From: Maribacter algarum (ex Zhang et al. 2020)
GTDB taxonomy: Bacteria > Bacteroidota > Bacteroidia > Flavobacteriales > Flavobacteriaceae
Assembly: GCF_005885635.1 (NCBI RefSeq)
Contig: NZ_VATY01000001.1
Location: forward strand, 496,001 to 560,000
Direction of reading: 5' to 3'
DNA: 64,000 nucleotides
Shown here: piece after piece, positions 18,201 through 26,921 of the stretch
Numbering within the stretch: position 1 is the first letter of the stretch
How the letters are laid out: every line of letters starts with the position of its first letter
Translations under genes and position numbers: made by a program
Notes under the pieces: generated by a model
Seen by the model: only the letters and a program-made list of their open reading frames with translations
The model's database searches: none
What the model was told of the DNA's origin: nothing

Positions 18201-19433
18201 TATTTGCGTAGGGTCAAAACCATTTGCATTGTTTCTAGGCAAATTATTTGGACCATTGCCATTGGTATTAAAGAATGTTCCTGAAACACCTCCTAGCTTA
18301 CCCACTCTTGTCGTTCTTTCTTCTATTACCGTACTTAACTCGTCGTATTCCCCTAAATCTTGTATAGCAACCACATTTCTAACATTCAAAGTCTGCTGAC
18401 TTCTGTTCGTTACCCAGACTTCTAATCTTGTGATTTGAACCTTGCTTTGTATATACGGGTATTTTGAAAGGGCTTGGTCGTAATTGTCTCTAAAATATTG
18501 GGCTAAAAAGAAGTGCCTATCTTCATCATAATCCAAAGCGGTAATCGAAAAATCACTTATAGTTCCTCCACCTTGTGCGACTACTGTGTTATTCTGCGAT
18601 CGTTGCTCTGAGAAAACCGCCGTAACCTTCGTTTTACCAAACTGCAATTGTGTTTTTACCCCGAATAGACTTTGGGCACCTTGAATAAGCGAACTATTCA
18701 ATGGCATATTTACGTTACCTACTTCAATACTCTGAATGATATCATCCTCAGTAGGTGTATAGTCTAATTTTACGATATTCTGAAAATCGAAAGTAGCTTC
18801 GGTATCATAGTTGGCTGTGACTTGAAGCCGCTCTCCTATTTTACCCAGCATACTTAAACTGATCCGCTGATCAAAATCAAAAGATAAATTGGTTCTATTT
18901 CTTGGAGATAAAGAAGGATTGTCATTCTTCTGCCAAATCACACCTAGATCCATCGCAACAGAGCCTTGTGGTATCACCTCAATAGTATTTCCACCAAAAA
19001 CGGATTGAAAGAAGTTATTGTTTACATAAAAATTTGGAAGTAGGTTTTTCTGAGCGTCGCCAGACCCTTCTTTTTTACCGGATAGTGCGTCTCCTTTTTC
19101 CTTAAAATAATCCTTTATTCCCTCCTTACGGACTAAATCGTAATATTGATCCGGCGTAAGAATGATGGGATAGCCAATATCAAAATCACCGACACTTTCG
19201 TTGTAGATGTACCGGTCTAAATTCGGATCGTAGATATATTTGGAGACAATACTTTCAGGATTCTCAAGAATCAGTTTTCCTAATGAGAAACCTGTTTTTA
19301 CAGAGTCTTGTTGCTGTGTATTCTCTTCATCTGTTTCTTGGGCATAGGAAGACTCCGTGGCCGTAAAGAAAAGTAGGAATAGAATGGTTAGCTTAAATGA
19401 AGATTTAAGTATTTGTTTTGCCCCTTTTTTCAA
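12207..19433 (-). CDS. sprA: Type IX secretion system outer-membrane translocon SprA
   Basis: 2408 aa, the normal giant size of SprA (Sov). The signal peptide is residues 1 to about 31 (ending 'ESSYAQ'). Early SprA signatures include 'VIPQGSVAMDLGVIWQKND' and 'RISLSMLGKIGERLQVTANYD'. Long beta-rich stretches run throughout, and the C-terminus ends in 'TGFTLRYNFGN', a typical outer-membrane strand ending in an aromatic-X residue. SprA is the large beta-barrel through which T9SS cargo crosses the outer membrane, needed for gliding and exoenzyme secretion in related species. It starts 5 nt after the ruvA stop. The frame is intact over 7.2 kb. Confidence 0.96.
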   Translation of the reverse strand: MKKGAKQILKSSFKLTILFLLFFTATESSYAQETDEENTQQQDSVKTGFSLGKLILENPESIVSKYIYDPNLDRYIYNESVGDFDIGYPIILTPDQYYDLVRKEGIKDYFKEKGDALSGKKEGSGDAQKNLLPNFYVNNNFFQSVFGGNTIEVIPQGSVAMDLGVIWQKNDNPSLSPRNRTNLSFDFDQRISLSMLGKIGERLQVTANYDTEATFDFQNIVKLDYTPTEDDIIQSIEVGNVNMPLNSSLIQGAQSLFGVKTQLQFGKTKVTAVFSEQRSQNNTVVAQGGGTISDFSITALDYDEDRHFFLAQYFRDNYDQALSKYPYIQSKVQITRLEVWVTNRSQQTLNVRNVVAIQDLGEYDELSTVIEERTTRVGKLGGVSGTFFNTNGNGPNNLPRNNANGFDPTQIGSGALTTDIRDIATVETGFNIPGYQVDQGFDYAILENARKLDPGRDYEFDTQLGYISLNQRLSNDEVLGVAFQYTIDGQVFQVGEFANGGVDATSATVQTGTTNPIIENNTLILKLLKSNVTNITDPIWDLMMKNIYATGAFRLSQEDFKLNILYSDPTPRNYITPVDPFPTSAQSEKGKPLEERILLDVFNLDRLNAYNDLQPGGDGFFDFIPGRTVNTRNGLIIFTKTEPFGEYLHDLLGGGDYNREEDYNNNQAKYVFRDMYELTKAASLQNPEKNKFLLKGRYKSEGSNGIPIGAFNVPRGSVRVTAGGRTLQEGIDYTVNYQAGTVQILDPSLEASNTPINISVENNAVFGQQTRRFTGINVEHQVNENFVLGGTLLNLNERPLTQKSNFGTEPVNNTIFGLNGNFSTEVPWLTRMANKLPNIDTDVASNVSVRAEVAWLKPNSPKNADFQGETTTYLDDFEGAQALIDIRSSLGWSLASTPIEFAEGKQGLETGFERAKMSWYTIDPIFYTNQRPSGVTDSDMSTNETRRVFIQQLFQQDVAQGQTQVQNTLNINYFPNEKGPYNNNPNFEAEQPQDKWAGIMRSLSSTNFEQANVEFVQFWILDPYVDGITDSPGELVLNFGNISEDILKDGRKQYENGLPGVDSSELVRDTDWGRVPQTQALVYAFDADENNRTLQDIGLDGLNDADEATIYGNNTGDDPALDNYQYYLNREGDILERYKDFNNPDGNSPVSVSNTDRGSNTLPDVEDIDRDLTMNTINSYYEYRIPIRPNATVNDKYVTDVLETAPVPTNDVPDGRQINRRWIQYKIPLSDFTEAVGGISDFRSISFMRMYMTGFTTPAVLRFATLDLVRGDWRTYTKNLQDDMVDSDPTDDGTVIDVNAVNIEENENRTPIPYVLPPGVVRERLNNNNTVIRQNEQSLSFVVENLESEDSRGVFKSLNIDVRQYKKLKMFMHAEKIVDSDYSDDDTPLVGFLRIGTDFSENFYQIERALQLTPFTARTEDEIWPEVNEMEILLSDLNKVKSAWIAGGDLSEVRFFEVENGEVIPVDEFAPRTLGRNRIGIKGNPSLGSIRSMMVGVKNIDNIPARGEVWFNELRLAGLDNNGGWAAVAAIDANMADFANVTATGAKSTSGFGGIDQMPNERAREDALSYDVVTNVNVGQLLPNKWNIQLPFNYGISEEIITPEFDPVYDDLKLQDRIDAADSQEDKDMVLEQAEDYTKRTSINLIGVRKDRGEEADANFYDIENFTFNYSYNETEHRDFEIEDLRDQSVNTGFVYNHAFKPAEVAPFAKKDSLFNGKYLKWLKDLNFNILPATISVNSNIDRQFNQQRFRDVFVEGEERLALPTLRQRNYQFNWQYAVNYSLTKSLRLNLTASNNSIVRNFLDADGRIDDDLDRQLNIWDGFFDIGEPNRHAQQMELNYELPFSKIPALDFISSQYTYSSNFDWQRGGDAINQVAREWLELNDPGRAGNSQVNTVQNSNTHNLTASLSMQKFYDLIGLKKKTGKTQTSAAPVRKDKAGNPKEKEKKKGPRKTSKLFNTFVDAVTMVKRLNLNYNETNGTVLPGYTQSIGFVGTTRPTFGFVFGSQSDVRFEAARNGWLTPFGDFNEQYIRRTNKQLNITATAQPLKDLTIDLVADRQFSESSQENFDLEKWKNGQPALVNSLGSFSISTMMIGTAFGKSDEFDSKNFEQFKQNRITVANRIEADRGNQSEGAVDAEGFPRGYGKTQPDVLLPAFFAAYTGQDASRVNLDGFRKIPIPNWNIKYTGLMKNKWFKKKFKRFSVSHGYRAAYSINSFQSNLEIQNGREIFDEDDPSGIEFDFRPELIFNNVVLTDQFNPLMRVDFEMKNSVSVLAEVRTDRMLSLSLDNNLLTENNGKEYTVGLGYRIKDVKFVTNIGGQKTRLKGDLNLKADVTLRDNLTIIRNLDIDNNQITSGQNLLSIKFTADYALSKNLNALFFYDHSFSQFAVSTAFPQTTINTGFTLRYNFGN

Positions 19434-19438
19434 ACTAG

Positions 19439-20020
19439 TTACAAATTTTTAAGCGCGAGTTTTATAATGTTTTCAACGCTTAGGGAGGAATCTTGAAGAA
19501 GCACTTTATCCACAATTTTTTCAGACTGTCTTCGGGTGTACCCAAGAACCTCTAATGCTGATAACGCTTCTTCTTTATTTGTATTGTTTGAACTGAGGGA
19601 AACTTCGTCAATATCATAGACTTTTAAAACCTTGTCTTTTAGATCCAAAATCACACGTTGCGCCGTCTTAGCCCCTATACCTTTGATACCCTGTATTGTA
19701 GGAACATCACCCCTTGCAATTGCATCCCGAATTTGAGCAGGTGATAATGATGATAACATTGTACGAGCTGTACTGGATCCAATACCGGAAACGGACAATA
19801 AGAGCCTAAATATTTCCCGTTCTGATTTTTCAGAAAACCCGAACAAGGTATGTGAGTCCTCTTTCACCTGCAAATGCGTAAAGAGATTGATACTTTCTAC
19901 ATCAGCTATCTTAGAAAATGTATGTAAGGATATGTTCACGAAATAACCAACTCCTCCACACTCAATTATAACATGGGTTGGATTCTTTTCTACAAGTTTT
20001 CCTTTAAGGTGATGAATCAT
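19439..20020 (-). CDS. ruvA: Holliday junction branch migration protein RuvA
   Basis: 193 aa, the expected size. The N-terminal OB fold begins 'MIHHLKGKLVEKNPTHVIIE'. Two helix-hairpin-helix motifs are present: 'LLSVSGIGSSTARTMLS' and 'IQGIKGIGAKTAQRVILDLKDK'. The C-terminal domain III, which contacts RuvB, follows from about residue 145. RuvA binds four-way junctions and loads RuvB, encoded about 13 kb away on the same strand. It lies between maeB (12-nt gap) and sprA (5-nt gap), so all three appear to be one transcript. Confidence 0.96.
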   Translation of the reverse strand: MIHHLKGKLVEKNPTHVIIECGGVGYFVNISLHTFSKIADVESINLFTHLQVKEDSHTLFGFSEKSEREIFRLLLSVSGIGSSTARTMLSSLSPAQIRDAIARGDVPTIQGIKGIGAKTAQRVILDLKDKVLKVYDIDEVSLSSNNTNKEEALSALEVLGYTRRQSEKIVDKVLLQDSSLSVENIIKLALKNL

Positions 20021-20032
20021 TTGGGTATTCTA

Positions 20033-22327
20033 TTATTTATTAATTCTGGCCTTTTTTCTTTTCTCCCTTTCCTGAGCATCAATTGCGGCTACAGCGGTCA
20101 TATTTACCATTTCATCAACACTGGCTCCTAATTGCATAATATGTACAGATCTTCGGAGGCCAACCATAATAGGGCCTATAGAATCTGCTTTATTCAATTC
20201 CTTAAGTAGCTTGTATGTAATATTTGCTGATTCTAAGTTGGGGAAAATCAAGGTATTTACCTTTTTACCTGCAAGTTTCGAAAATGGAAATTGGCTTTGC
20301 AGCAATTCTTTGTTCAAGGCAAAATCTGCCTGAATTTCTCCATCTACTATTAAATCAGGATTTCGTTCATGCAAAATACGAATGGCTTCTTTTACCTTTC
20401 TTGAATGCGGATGGGTTGAGGAGCCGTAATTCGCATAAGATAATAAAGCCATAACCGGTTCAAAACCAAAAGTAGAAGCTACATTAGCGGTATTTTGAGC
20501 AATCTCCGCCAGTTGTTCGGCTGTCGGATTAATATTTATAGAAGTATCCGCTAAGAAGATAGGACCACTTTTAGTAATCATTATATGAACGGTTGAAGCT
20601 TTTGAAACTCCAGAAGCCCTACCGATTATTTCAAAAACAGGTTTTACCACCATAGGGTAAGCTCTGGAATACCCAGAAATCATACCGTCGGCATCTCCTT
20701 CCAAGACCATCATTGACCCGAACGAATTTCGTTTCTTCATTTGCGTTTGAGCATAGTACAAAGTACTTCCAGTACGACGTCTATTCATCCAAAATCGTTC
20801 TGCATACTTTTCCCGCTTTGCTGAAGCCTCATCAGATTGAGGGTTGATAATTTCAACGTCCGCATGGAATTCCAATTCATGCATCAATTCTAAAATAATC
20901 TCTTTATTCCCTAACAAAATAGGTGTCGCAATTCCTTCATCATAGGCTATCTGAGCGGCTTTTAACACATCCAAATGATCCGCCTCAGCAAAAACAATTT
21001 TCTTCAAACTCATTTTTGCTCTATTGTGCAGCAAGCGCACTACTTTATTATCACCACCTGAACGCTGGAGTAATTCTTCTTTATACCTATCCCAATCTTC
21101 AATGGGTTCTTTTGCGATGCCACTGTCCATAGCCGCTTTTGCAATAGCAGGTGGAATTTCAGAAATCAACCTCGGGTCAAAAGGTTTGGGGATTATGTAT
21201 TCTTTGCCAAAAGTCAAACGGGTTTCTCCATAAGCGATATTCACTTGCTCCGGTACAGGCTCACGGGTAAGTTCGGCCAAAGCTTTTACCGCAGCCATTT
21301 TCATAGCCTCGTTAATACCAGTTGCTCGAACGTCTAAAGCTCCTCTAAATATAAATGGGAACCCAAGAACATTATTCACTTGATTGGGATGGTCAGAACG
21401 GCCTGTCGCCATAATAATATCTTTTCTCGTCTTACAAGCTAATTCGTATTTAATCTCTGGATCAGGATTCGCCATGGCAAAAACGATAGGGTCTTTTGCC
21501 ATAGAAAGCAACATTTCAGGGGATACAATATCTTTTATGGAAAGTCCGATAAATACATCTGAATCCTTCATGGCCTCATCAAGGGTGTCTATTTTTCTAT
21601 CGGAGGCGAATTCCAACTTTTCTTTGGATAAGTTTTCACGGTCTTTGCGAATGACCCCTTTGCTATCGAGCATGACGATATTTTCGTCTTTTGCTCCGAA
21701 AGCTTTATACAATCTTGTACAGGAAACAGCTGCAGCCCCGGCACCACTTACTACAATACGAACATCTTCAATCTTTTTACCAGTCAATTCCAGTGCATTC
21801 AATAACGCCGCCGCGGAAATAATTGCAGTGCCATGCTGATCGTCATGCATTACAGGGATGTCCAATTCCTCCTTCAATCTACGCTCAATCTCAAATGCTT
21901 CTGGAGCTTTGATGTCTTCCAAATTGATTCCCCCGAAAGTGGGAGCAATCATCTTTACCGTCTCAATAAATTTATCAACATCTTCTGTATCTACTTCGAT
22001 GTCCATACCATCTATATCAGCAAAAATCTTAAAGAGGAGACTCTTTCCTTCCATAACAGGTTTGGAGGCTTCAGGACCAATATTGCCCAGGCCTAAAACG
22101 GCAGTACCGTTTGAAATAACTGCTACTAAATTTCCTTTTGAAGTATATTTATAGGCGTTGTCCTTGTCTTTTGCAATCTCTAAACAAGGCTCTGCAACTC
22201 CCGGAGAATATGCCAATGCCAAATCACGTTGTGTGGAATAAGGCTTTGTAGGAACAATTTTTATCTTACCTGGCTGGGGTTTGGCATGATAAATCAATGC
22301 CTCGCGCCTACTCTTCTCTTCACTCAT
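20033..22327 (-). CDS. maeB: NADP-dependent malic enzyme with C-terminal phosphotransacetylase-like domain
   Basis: 764 aa, the length of MaeB-type fusion enzymes. Residues about 1-430 are malic enzyme: 'YSPGVAEPCLEI', 'FGGINLEDIKAPEAFEIE', 'PVMHDDQHGTAI', and the nucleotide site 'VVSGAGAAAVSC'. Residues about 435-764 resemble phosphate acetyltransferase and are thought to be regulatory (acetyl-CoA sensing) in this family. It converts malate to pyruvate with NADPH and CO2. It heads the presumed maeB-ruvA-sprA transcript and has a -7 box 21 nt upstream. Confidence 0.95.
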   Translation of the reverse strand: MSEEKSRREALIYHAKPQPGKIKIVPTKPYSTQRDLALAYSPGVAEPCLEIAKDKDNAYKYTSKGNLVAVISNGTAVLGLGNIGPEASKPVMEGKSLLFKIFADIDGMDIEVDTEDVDKFIETVKMIAPTFGGINLEDIKAPEAFEIERRLKEELDIPVMHDDQHGTAIISAAALLNALELTGKKIEDVRIVVSGAGAAAVSCTRLYKAFGAKDENIVMLDSKGVIRKDRENLSKEKLEFASDRKIDTLDEAMKDSDVFIGLSIKDIVSPEMLLSMAKDPIVFAMANPDPEIKYELACKTRKDIIMATGRSDHPNQVNNVLGFPFIFRGALDVRATGINEAMKMAAVKALAELTREPVPEQVNIAYGETRLTFGKEYIIPKPFDPRLISEIPPAIAKAAMDSGIAKEPIEDWDRYKEELLQRSGGDNKVVRLLHNRAKMSLKKIVFAEADHLDVLKAAQIAYDEGIATPILLGNKEIILELMHELEFHADVEIINPQSDEASAKREKYAERFWMNRRRTGSTLYYAQTQMKKRNSFGSMMVLEGDADGMISGYSRAYPMVVKPVFEIIGRASGVSKASTVHIMITKSGPIFLADTSININPTAEQLAEIAQNTANVASTFGFEPVMALLSYANYGSSTHPHSRKVKEAIRILHERNPDLIVDGEIQADFALNKELLQSQFPFSKLAGKKVNTLIFPNLESANITYKLLKELNKADSIGPIMVGLRRSVHIMQLGASVDEMVNMTAVAAIDAQEREKRKKARINK

Positions 22328-22347
22328 GTTCTCGAAAATTTAAGACA

Positions 22348-22355
22348 CAAATATA
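22348..22355 (-). promoter_or_regulatory. -7 box of maeB
   Basis: Minus strand TATATTTG, an exact TAnnTTTG, 20 nt upstream of the maeB ATG. No TTG is found at the usual distance. It probably serves maeB-ruvA-sprA. Confidence 0.6.
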
Positions 22356-22410
22356 ATTCTATTCTTCTTTGATTTTACATTAAAGATGCAGCGCCATGAG
22401 AGTTGCTTAA

Positions 22411-24261
22411 TCAAAAAATAGCATCAGGATCCACAAGTTCATCAAGATTAGCAATCCTATTTTTCGGCAACAAACTCAAACCATATTGGTAAGAAGCGTT
22501 CATCCAACCAAATCCGGAAGTTGTGATGTAATCAAATTCGGTTCCCACATTACCGTACTCCGCATATACTTTATGTGTACAAGAAACCACATCATATTTC
22601 TCTGGAATTGTTCCATTATAATCTACCGCATTCCGTGTAATCATCCAAAGCCAGCGATAGGCAAGTTCGTGCGCTTCTTTTTCAAAACCGTAGTTCAAAA
22701 GTCCTTTCCAGATTAACATTTGATGGGGTGCCCATCCGTTAGGATAATCCCATTGTCGCTGCACCTTTCCTTTGGATAATTCTTCAATTGACCTTTTCGA
22801 GGTAGAAGCAATTCCGCCTTTTACCTTGAAATTACTCATCAAAAGGACCACCATTTGATTTGCCTGTTCTTGACTACAACATTTTGCCCATAGCGGGTAA
22901 AAATTGGTTGCAGAACCAAAGTCAGTCAATAATTTGCTTTTGATATTGAAATCAAAATAGTTTTGAAGCTTCTCTGACCATAAAATGGAATTCATTCGTT
23001 CTTTGCGGTTTTTGGCCTTTGTCAACCAATACTGGGAAGTATATATTCCACCATCTGTTCTAAATTTGTCACAAAAGTAAGTTTCAATGAGATAGGCAAA
23101 ATCTGTCTCGTACTTGTACAACAAGGAATTCAAATCTACCGTATTCAAATCAGCACATACATCGTCTAAGCGCCAAGAGGTATCATGACCACTTTCACGA
23201 AGGCTCCTATCGTGAACAAAATAGGTGTCTAAATCCTCATCGCGAATTTCTCGGCTTTGATACTTTTCAACCAAATCAGAAATAGTCAGTTCATGTTTTT
23301 TGGCGTATTCCTCTAATACTTCAACAAAATGACCGGGCTCTGTTTCGGGGGGAATTCCAATCCCCTCAGCAAAATAGCGATTAAGTCCATTTTCCGTTTG
23401 TCGCTTTTTGGGTACCATCCAAACCGTTTCGTATTCTTTGATGGCCGTTTCTAAAACCCCTTCAAGCCATTTTTTACCTATGGATTCATCAGTTTGATAC
23501 ACTTCCCGAATAAAGGAGCTTAAAAATGGGGGCTGAGTTCTTGTCAAATAATAGGAACGATTTGCATTCAGAATTTTACCATAGTGTTCAATTTGATAAC
23601 AAAAATTGTCGACCATACCTTTTGCCAAATCTACTCGCCCGTCTAATAAAAGTCCTATTCCTTCAAAATAGCTATCCCAGCCATACATTTCATTAAACCT
23701 TCCGCCAGGAACAACAAATGGAACTCCGTTTTCACCTTCAAGCTTTAAGGACAAAATCCCCGGTTTTGTATTGATGGACTTTACATATTCAGGCGTTATA
23801 TCTGCGGGAAGAACCACAACTTCCAAATCATATTTGGACGCTATCTTCTTAAAATAATCTTGGGCGGCATAATCCAAATACGGAACATAAATTCGATTTA
23901 CTACACTTTCTGCCTTATCATCTCCTACGATATTTGAAATGCCTTTTTCGTCTATGGTTCTTGTGAGGTCATCCCAAAAAACCTCACGAATCATTCTAGA
24001 AATTCGCTGAGTAGGCTCTTCCTCGATTTTTGACAAGGGAATCTCAACTTCCTCGAGACCTTTGTTTTTTGCCAAGGCTAACTCTTGAAGAAGATTTGAT
24101 AGAAAATAAGTCCCTTTTATTTTATAGGTCCGTCCTTCAGTAGATAGTATCTCGAAACTTTTAGGCCCCTGATCTTCTTTGGTTATTTTTTTGTCCCCAT
24201 CTGTGTCTTCTTGAAGCAGTAATTCTGCAAGAGTTTTACTTATTAATAGTCTAAAAATCAT
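22411..24261 (-). CDS. Cytoplasmic alpha,alpha-trehalase (GH37) with N-terminal calcium-binding-like motif
   Basis: 616 aa, no signal peptide. GH37 signature 1 is present ('PGGRFNEMYGWDSYFEG') and signature 2 ('QWDYPNGWAPHQ'). The catalytic acid Asp lies in 'ESGHDTSWR' and the base Glu in 'GTIPEKYDV', by comparison with E. coli trehalase. Residues 19-34 read DTDGDKKITKEDQGPK, close to the calcium-binding loop of fungal neutral trehalases (DTDxNxQITIEDTGPK as I recall). It hydrolyses trehalose to two glucose. Its start overlaps the preceding MFS gene by 4 nt (ATGA), so the two are translationally coupled. Confidence 0.9.
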   Translation of the reverse strand: MIFRLLISKTLAELLLQEDTDGDKKITKEDQGPKSFEILSTEGRTYKIKGTYFLSNLLQELALAKNKGLEEVEIPLSKIEEEPTQRISRMIREVFWDDLTRTIDEKGISNIVGDDKAESVVNRIYVPYLDYAAQDYFKKIASKYDLEVVVLPADITPEYVKSINTKPGILSLKLEGENGVPFVVPGGRFNEMYGWDSYFEGIGLLLDGRVDLAKGMVDNFCYQIEHYGKILNANRSYYLTRTQPPFLSSFIREVYQTDESIGKKWLEGVLETAIKEYETVWMVPKKRQTENGLNRYFAEGIGIPPETEPGHFVEVLEEYAKKHELTISDLVEKYQSREIRDEDLDTYFVHDRSLRESGHDTSWRLDDVCADLNTVDLNSLLYKYETDFAYLIETYFCDKFRTDGGIYTSQYWLTKAKNRKERMNSILWSEKLQNYFDFNIKSKLLTDFGSATNFYPLWAKCCSQEQANQMVVLLMSNFKVKGGIASTSKRSIEELSKGKVQRQWDYPNGWAPHQMLIWKGLLNYGFEKEAHELAYRWLWMITRNAVDYNGTIPEKYDVVSCTHKVYAEYGNVGTEFDYITTSGFGWMNASYQYGLSLLPKNRIANLDELVDPDAIF

Positions 24262-25496
24262 GAATTGACCTGGGCTTGTTTCTTAGAAATTTTGTCGATA
24301 AGTAAAACGAAAACAATTAGTAGCACCATTGGAATCAGCAAAAAATAAAAGGCATTTGCACCTCCAATATTTTCAAATAATTCTCCAACAATTCTTGAAC
24401 CTATGGTTCCACCTAGTGCTGAGAAGATTATAATAAGGCCTGACATGGGTGAATGTAAATTTTTAGGAAGCGAACTGAGTACTGTTGAGTTTAATAATGG
24501 ATAAATTGGAGCGATAAAGAGTCCAATAAGTGGTAAAATAAATCCTAATATTGGAACGTCAGCCAAACTGGATATTTCAGTAAGTGCCTCTACGTCCACC
24601 TCTAATTGTGGCAAAACTGCTAAGAGAATTCCACCTGAAATCAATACGCAAACTATGACCAAAAATACCCATGAAATTTTTTTCGTTAAGTACCCGGCTA
24701 AAAATCTTCCTATAGCAAGGGAGAGAGCAAAAATAACCGCCATCTGTACACTCAACGCCTCGCTGAAACTAAATATTTTTTCATTAAATCTAGGCAACCA
24801 TGTCATTATACCCTGTTCTATCATTACAAAGAAGAATGCAGATGCTAAGAAAACCAGTACTAAAGGCACAAGTATCAACTTAAGGGATTGGATTAAATCT
24901 TCTTTAATATTTGACCCAATTACTTCTACTTCGTATTCAACTTTGGAAAACAAAAGAAATAGAAAAGAGAGCGCAATAAGTAACATCAAAACATAATATA
25001 CATTGAGCCAAGCATTTTCATCGGTATCTGAATAAAAGGCTGGAAATAGGAAATATGCTGCCGCAATTCCGACCATAAAGAAACCTTCAATTGAACTCAT
25101 TAGTGAAGAGTGTTCTTTTTTGGAATCGGTAATAATCCCAATTAGGGAATACACAGATAGTTTTATCAGAGCAAAACTTACACCAATCGCCATAAAAAGA
25201 ACTTTGGTATAAAGAAAAGTATTTCCGAAAATCATTAAAAGACAACTAGCAAAGACAATTGCCAAGCCCGTTAACATTGCTTTTTTATAACCAAATCTTG
25301 GGAGGAAGGATGCAATGAAAAAAGAAACTACAGCAATTGGCAAATCTTTGAATGCTTCAAGCACAGAAGCTTGAGATTCGCTTACACCGTACACATTAAT
25401 GGACTTGGCTATTACTATTCCCACACTATTCAGTAAAATTGCAAAAACAAAATAATTCAGAAAGAGCGAGATTTTTATTCCTGTATTCTTCATCAA
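24258..25496 (-). CDS. MFS transporter, probably sugar uptake
   Basis: 412 aa with 12 predicted TM helices in two halves and a central loop near residue 195-205 ('KVEYEVEVIGSNIKEDL'). The pattern 'PRFGYKKAML' after TM2 corresponds to the MFS A-motif region. It lies 1 nt after the SLC45-like MFS gene and overlaps the trehalase start, so the operon context suggests trehalose or a related disaccharide. No specificity residue can be read from the sequence. The alternative is a glucose or fructose transporter. Confidence 0.8.
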   Translation of the reverse strand: MMKNTGIKISLFLNYFVFAILLNSVGIVIAKSINVYGVSESQASVLEAFKDLPIAVVSFFIASFLPRFGYKKAMLTGLAIVFASCLLMIFGNTFLYTKVLFMAIGVSFALIKLSVYSLIGIITDSKKEHSSLMSSIEGFFMVGIAAAYFLFPAFYSDTDENAWLNVYYVLMLLIALSFLFLLFSKVEYEVEVIGSNIKEDLIQSLKLILVPLVLVFLASAFFFVMIEQGIMTWLPRFNEKIFSFSEALSVQMAVIFALSLAIGRFLAGYLTKKISWVFLVIVCVLISGGILLAVLPQLEVDVEALTEISSLADVPILGFILPLIGLFIAPIYPLLNSTVLSSLPKNLHSPMSGLIIIFSALGGTIGSRIVGELFENIGGANAFYFLLIPMVLLIVFVLLIDKISKKQAQVNS

Positions 25497-25497
25497 A

Positions 25498-26802
25498 TTA
25501 CTTTTTAGATATGTTCAATCGCATCGCTAGAACCGCAGATATTATGAAAAACACACCGGCGAAAAGAATAGCATTAATTGCGCTACCACCTAATAAATAT
25601 TTGTAAATAGGGCCAAAAGTCAATGTTTCAATTCCCATGGGAATTACTATCATCATATTCAATATTCCCATGTAAACCCCACGTCGATCTTGAGGGACTA
25701 CCTTTGAAACCATTGTATATGGAATACCCATCATAGCCGCCCAACCAATACCGAAAAGTACCATCGGTGCCAAAACTAAATAAGCATCAGTAATGAAAGG
25801 AATTGCAAAAAGTGCTAAACCCGTACCTACAAGACTTAAGGCATATATTTTTTTTCCTCCATATTTCAAAGTAAGTGGTACCAATGCCAGCGCCACCACC
25901 ATCGTTACGATGTTATAGGTCAAACTCATTTGAGCGGATTGAGAGGCGGCTTCCGAAGTTGAATAGCCCATTGTCAACTTGAATAGCGGAGTAATATATT
26001 GCCAATATATAAACAGCGCGTACCACTGAAAAAGATAGACCGCTCCTACTTTCCACATAAATGAAGGCATCTCTTTAATCGCTTTCGCAATCTCAGTAAA
26101 TGGCTCCGCTATACGTTTCCCTAATGCTAGGCTTTTGCTGTGATTAATTTCCGCCAGTTCCCCATCAGATGGAGGTATTTCGGGTGTTTTTAGAACCGAC
26201 CAAAGAATGGTTGCGATTGATAAAATTCCACCTATGTAAAACGAATAATACAGCCATTGCGGAATTTCACCTGCAACTTCAATTGATTCATCGCCGAGCA
26301 GATATTGAAACAATACAATAGAACCGTTAGCCAAAAGAATTCCAGCCCCTACAAACAAACTCTGCATTTGGTATCCTAAGCTTAACTGCTTTTCAGGTAG
26401 TTTATCACCAACAAAGGCCCTATACGGCTCCATAGCCATGTTGTTTCCAACATCAAGTATCCATAGTAACCCAACCGCAAACCATAATACCGGACTTGAG
26501 GGAAAAGCAAACAAACACAGACTACCTATAATCGCACCGATTAAAAAATAGGGTTTGCGCCTACCCCATCGCGGTGACCATGTCTTATCAGACATTGCAC
26601 CAATAATAGGCTGCACCACTAAACCGGTAACTGGGCCAGCAATGTTTAGGATTGGTAGCATTTCTTCCGGAGCACCTAAGTATAAAAAAATAGGATTAAT
26701 AGCTGTCTGCTGTAAACCGAAACTATATTGAATGCCTAGGAAACCGACATTCATATTAAAAATCTGCCAAAAGCTAAGAGTCGGTTTTTTTAATACTTCC
26801 AT
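25498..26802 (-). CDS. MFS sugar transporter of the SLC45/sucrose-symporter (GPH-like) type
   Basis: 434 aa with 12 TM helices. 'GAMSDKTWSPRWGRRKPYFLIGA' after TM2 is the conserved loop of the SLC45/plant SUT group (SDxxxSRxGRRRP), which supports sucrose/H+ symport. It is the second gene of the sucrose phosphorylase operon, 119 nt after that gene, and lies 1 nt before the next MFS gene. It is probably the sucrose importer of the inner membrane. No outer-membrane SusC/SusD pair accompanies it, which is unusual for Bacteroidota sugar loci. Confidence 0.83.
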   Translation of the reverse strand: MEVLKKPTLSFWQIFNMNVGFLGIQYSFGLQQTAINPIFLYLGAPEEMLPILNIAGPVTGLVVQPIIGAMSDKTWSPRWGRRKPYFLIGAIIGSLCLFAFPSSPVLWFAVGLLWILDVGNNMAMEPYRAFVGDKLPEKQLSLGYQMQSLFVGAGILLANGSIVLFQYLLGDESIEVAGEIPQWLYYSFYIGGILSIATILWSVLKTPEIPPSDGELAEINHSKSLALGKRIAEPFTEIAKAIKEMPSFMWKVGAVYLFQWYALFIYWQYITPLFKLTMGYSTSEAASQSAQMSLTYNIVTMVVALALVPLTLKYGGKKIYALSLVGTGLALFAIPFITDAYLVLAPMVLFGIGWAAMMGIPYTMVSKVVPQDRRGVYMGILNMMIVIPMGIETLTFGPIYKYLLGGSAINAILFAGVFFIISAVLAMRLNISKK

Positions 26803-26921
26803 TTTATAAAGGTTTGGTGGTAGTTCTGCCTAACAATATACTATTAAAAACGATTGGCTAAACCAAACTTAACAGTAAAAACCTGAGAAATGAAAACGAA
26901 AACGATATAGTAGGATTCTCA

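Noticed and set aside
20033-22327. Separate phosphate acetyltransferase gene
   Set aside because: The PTA-like region is in frame with the malic enzyme and is the normal C-terminal domain of MaeB.
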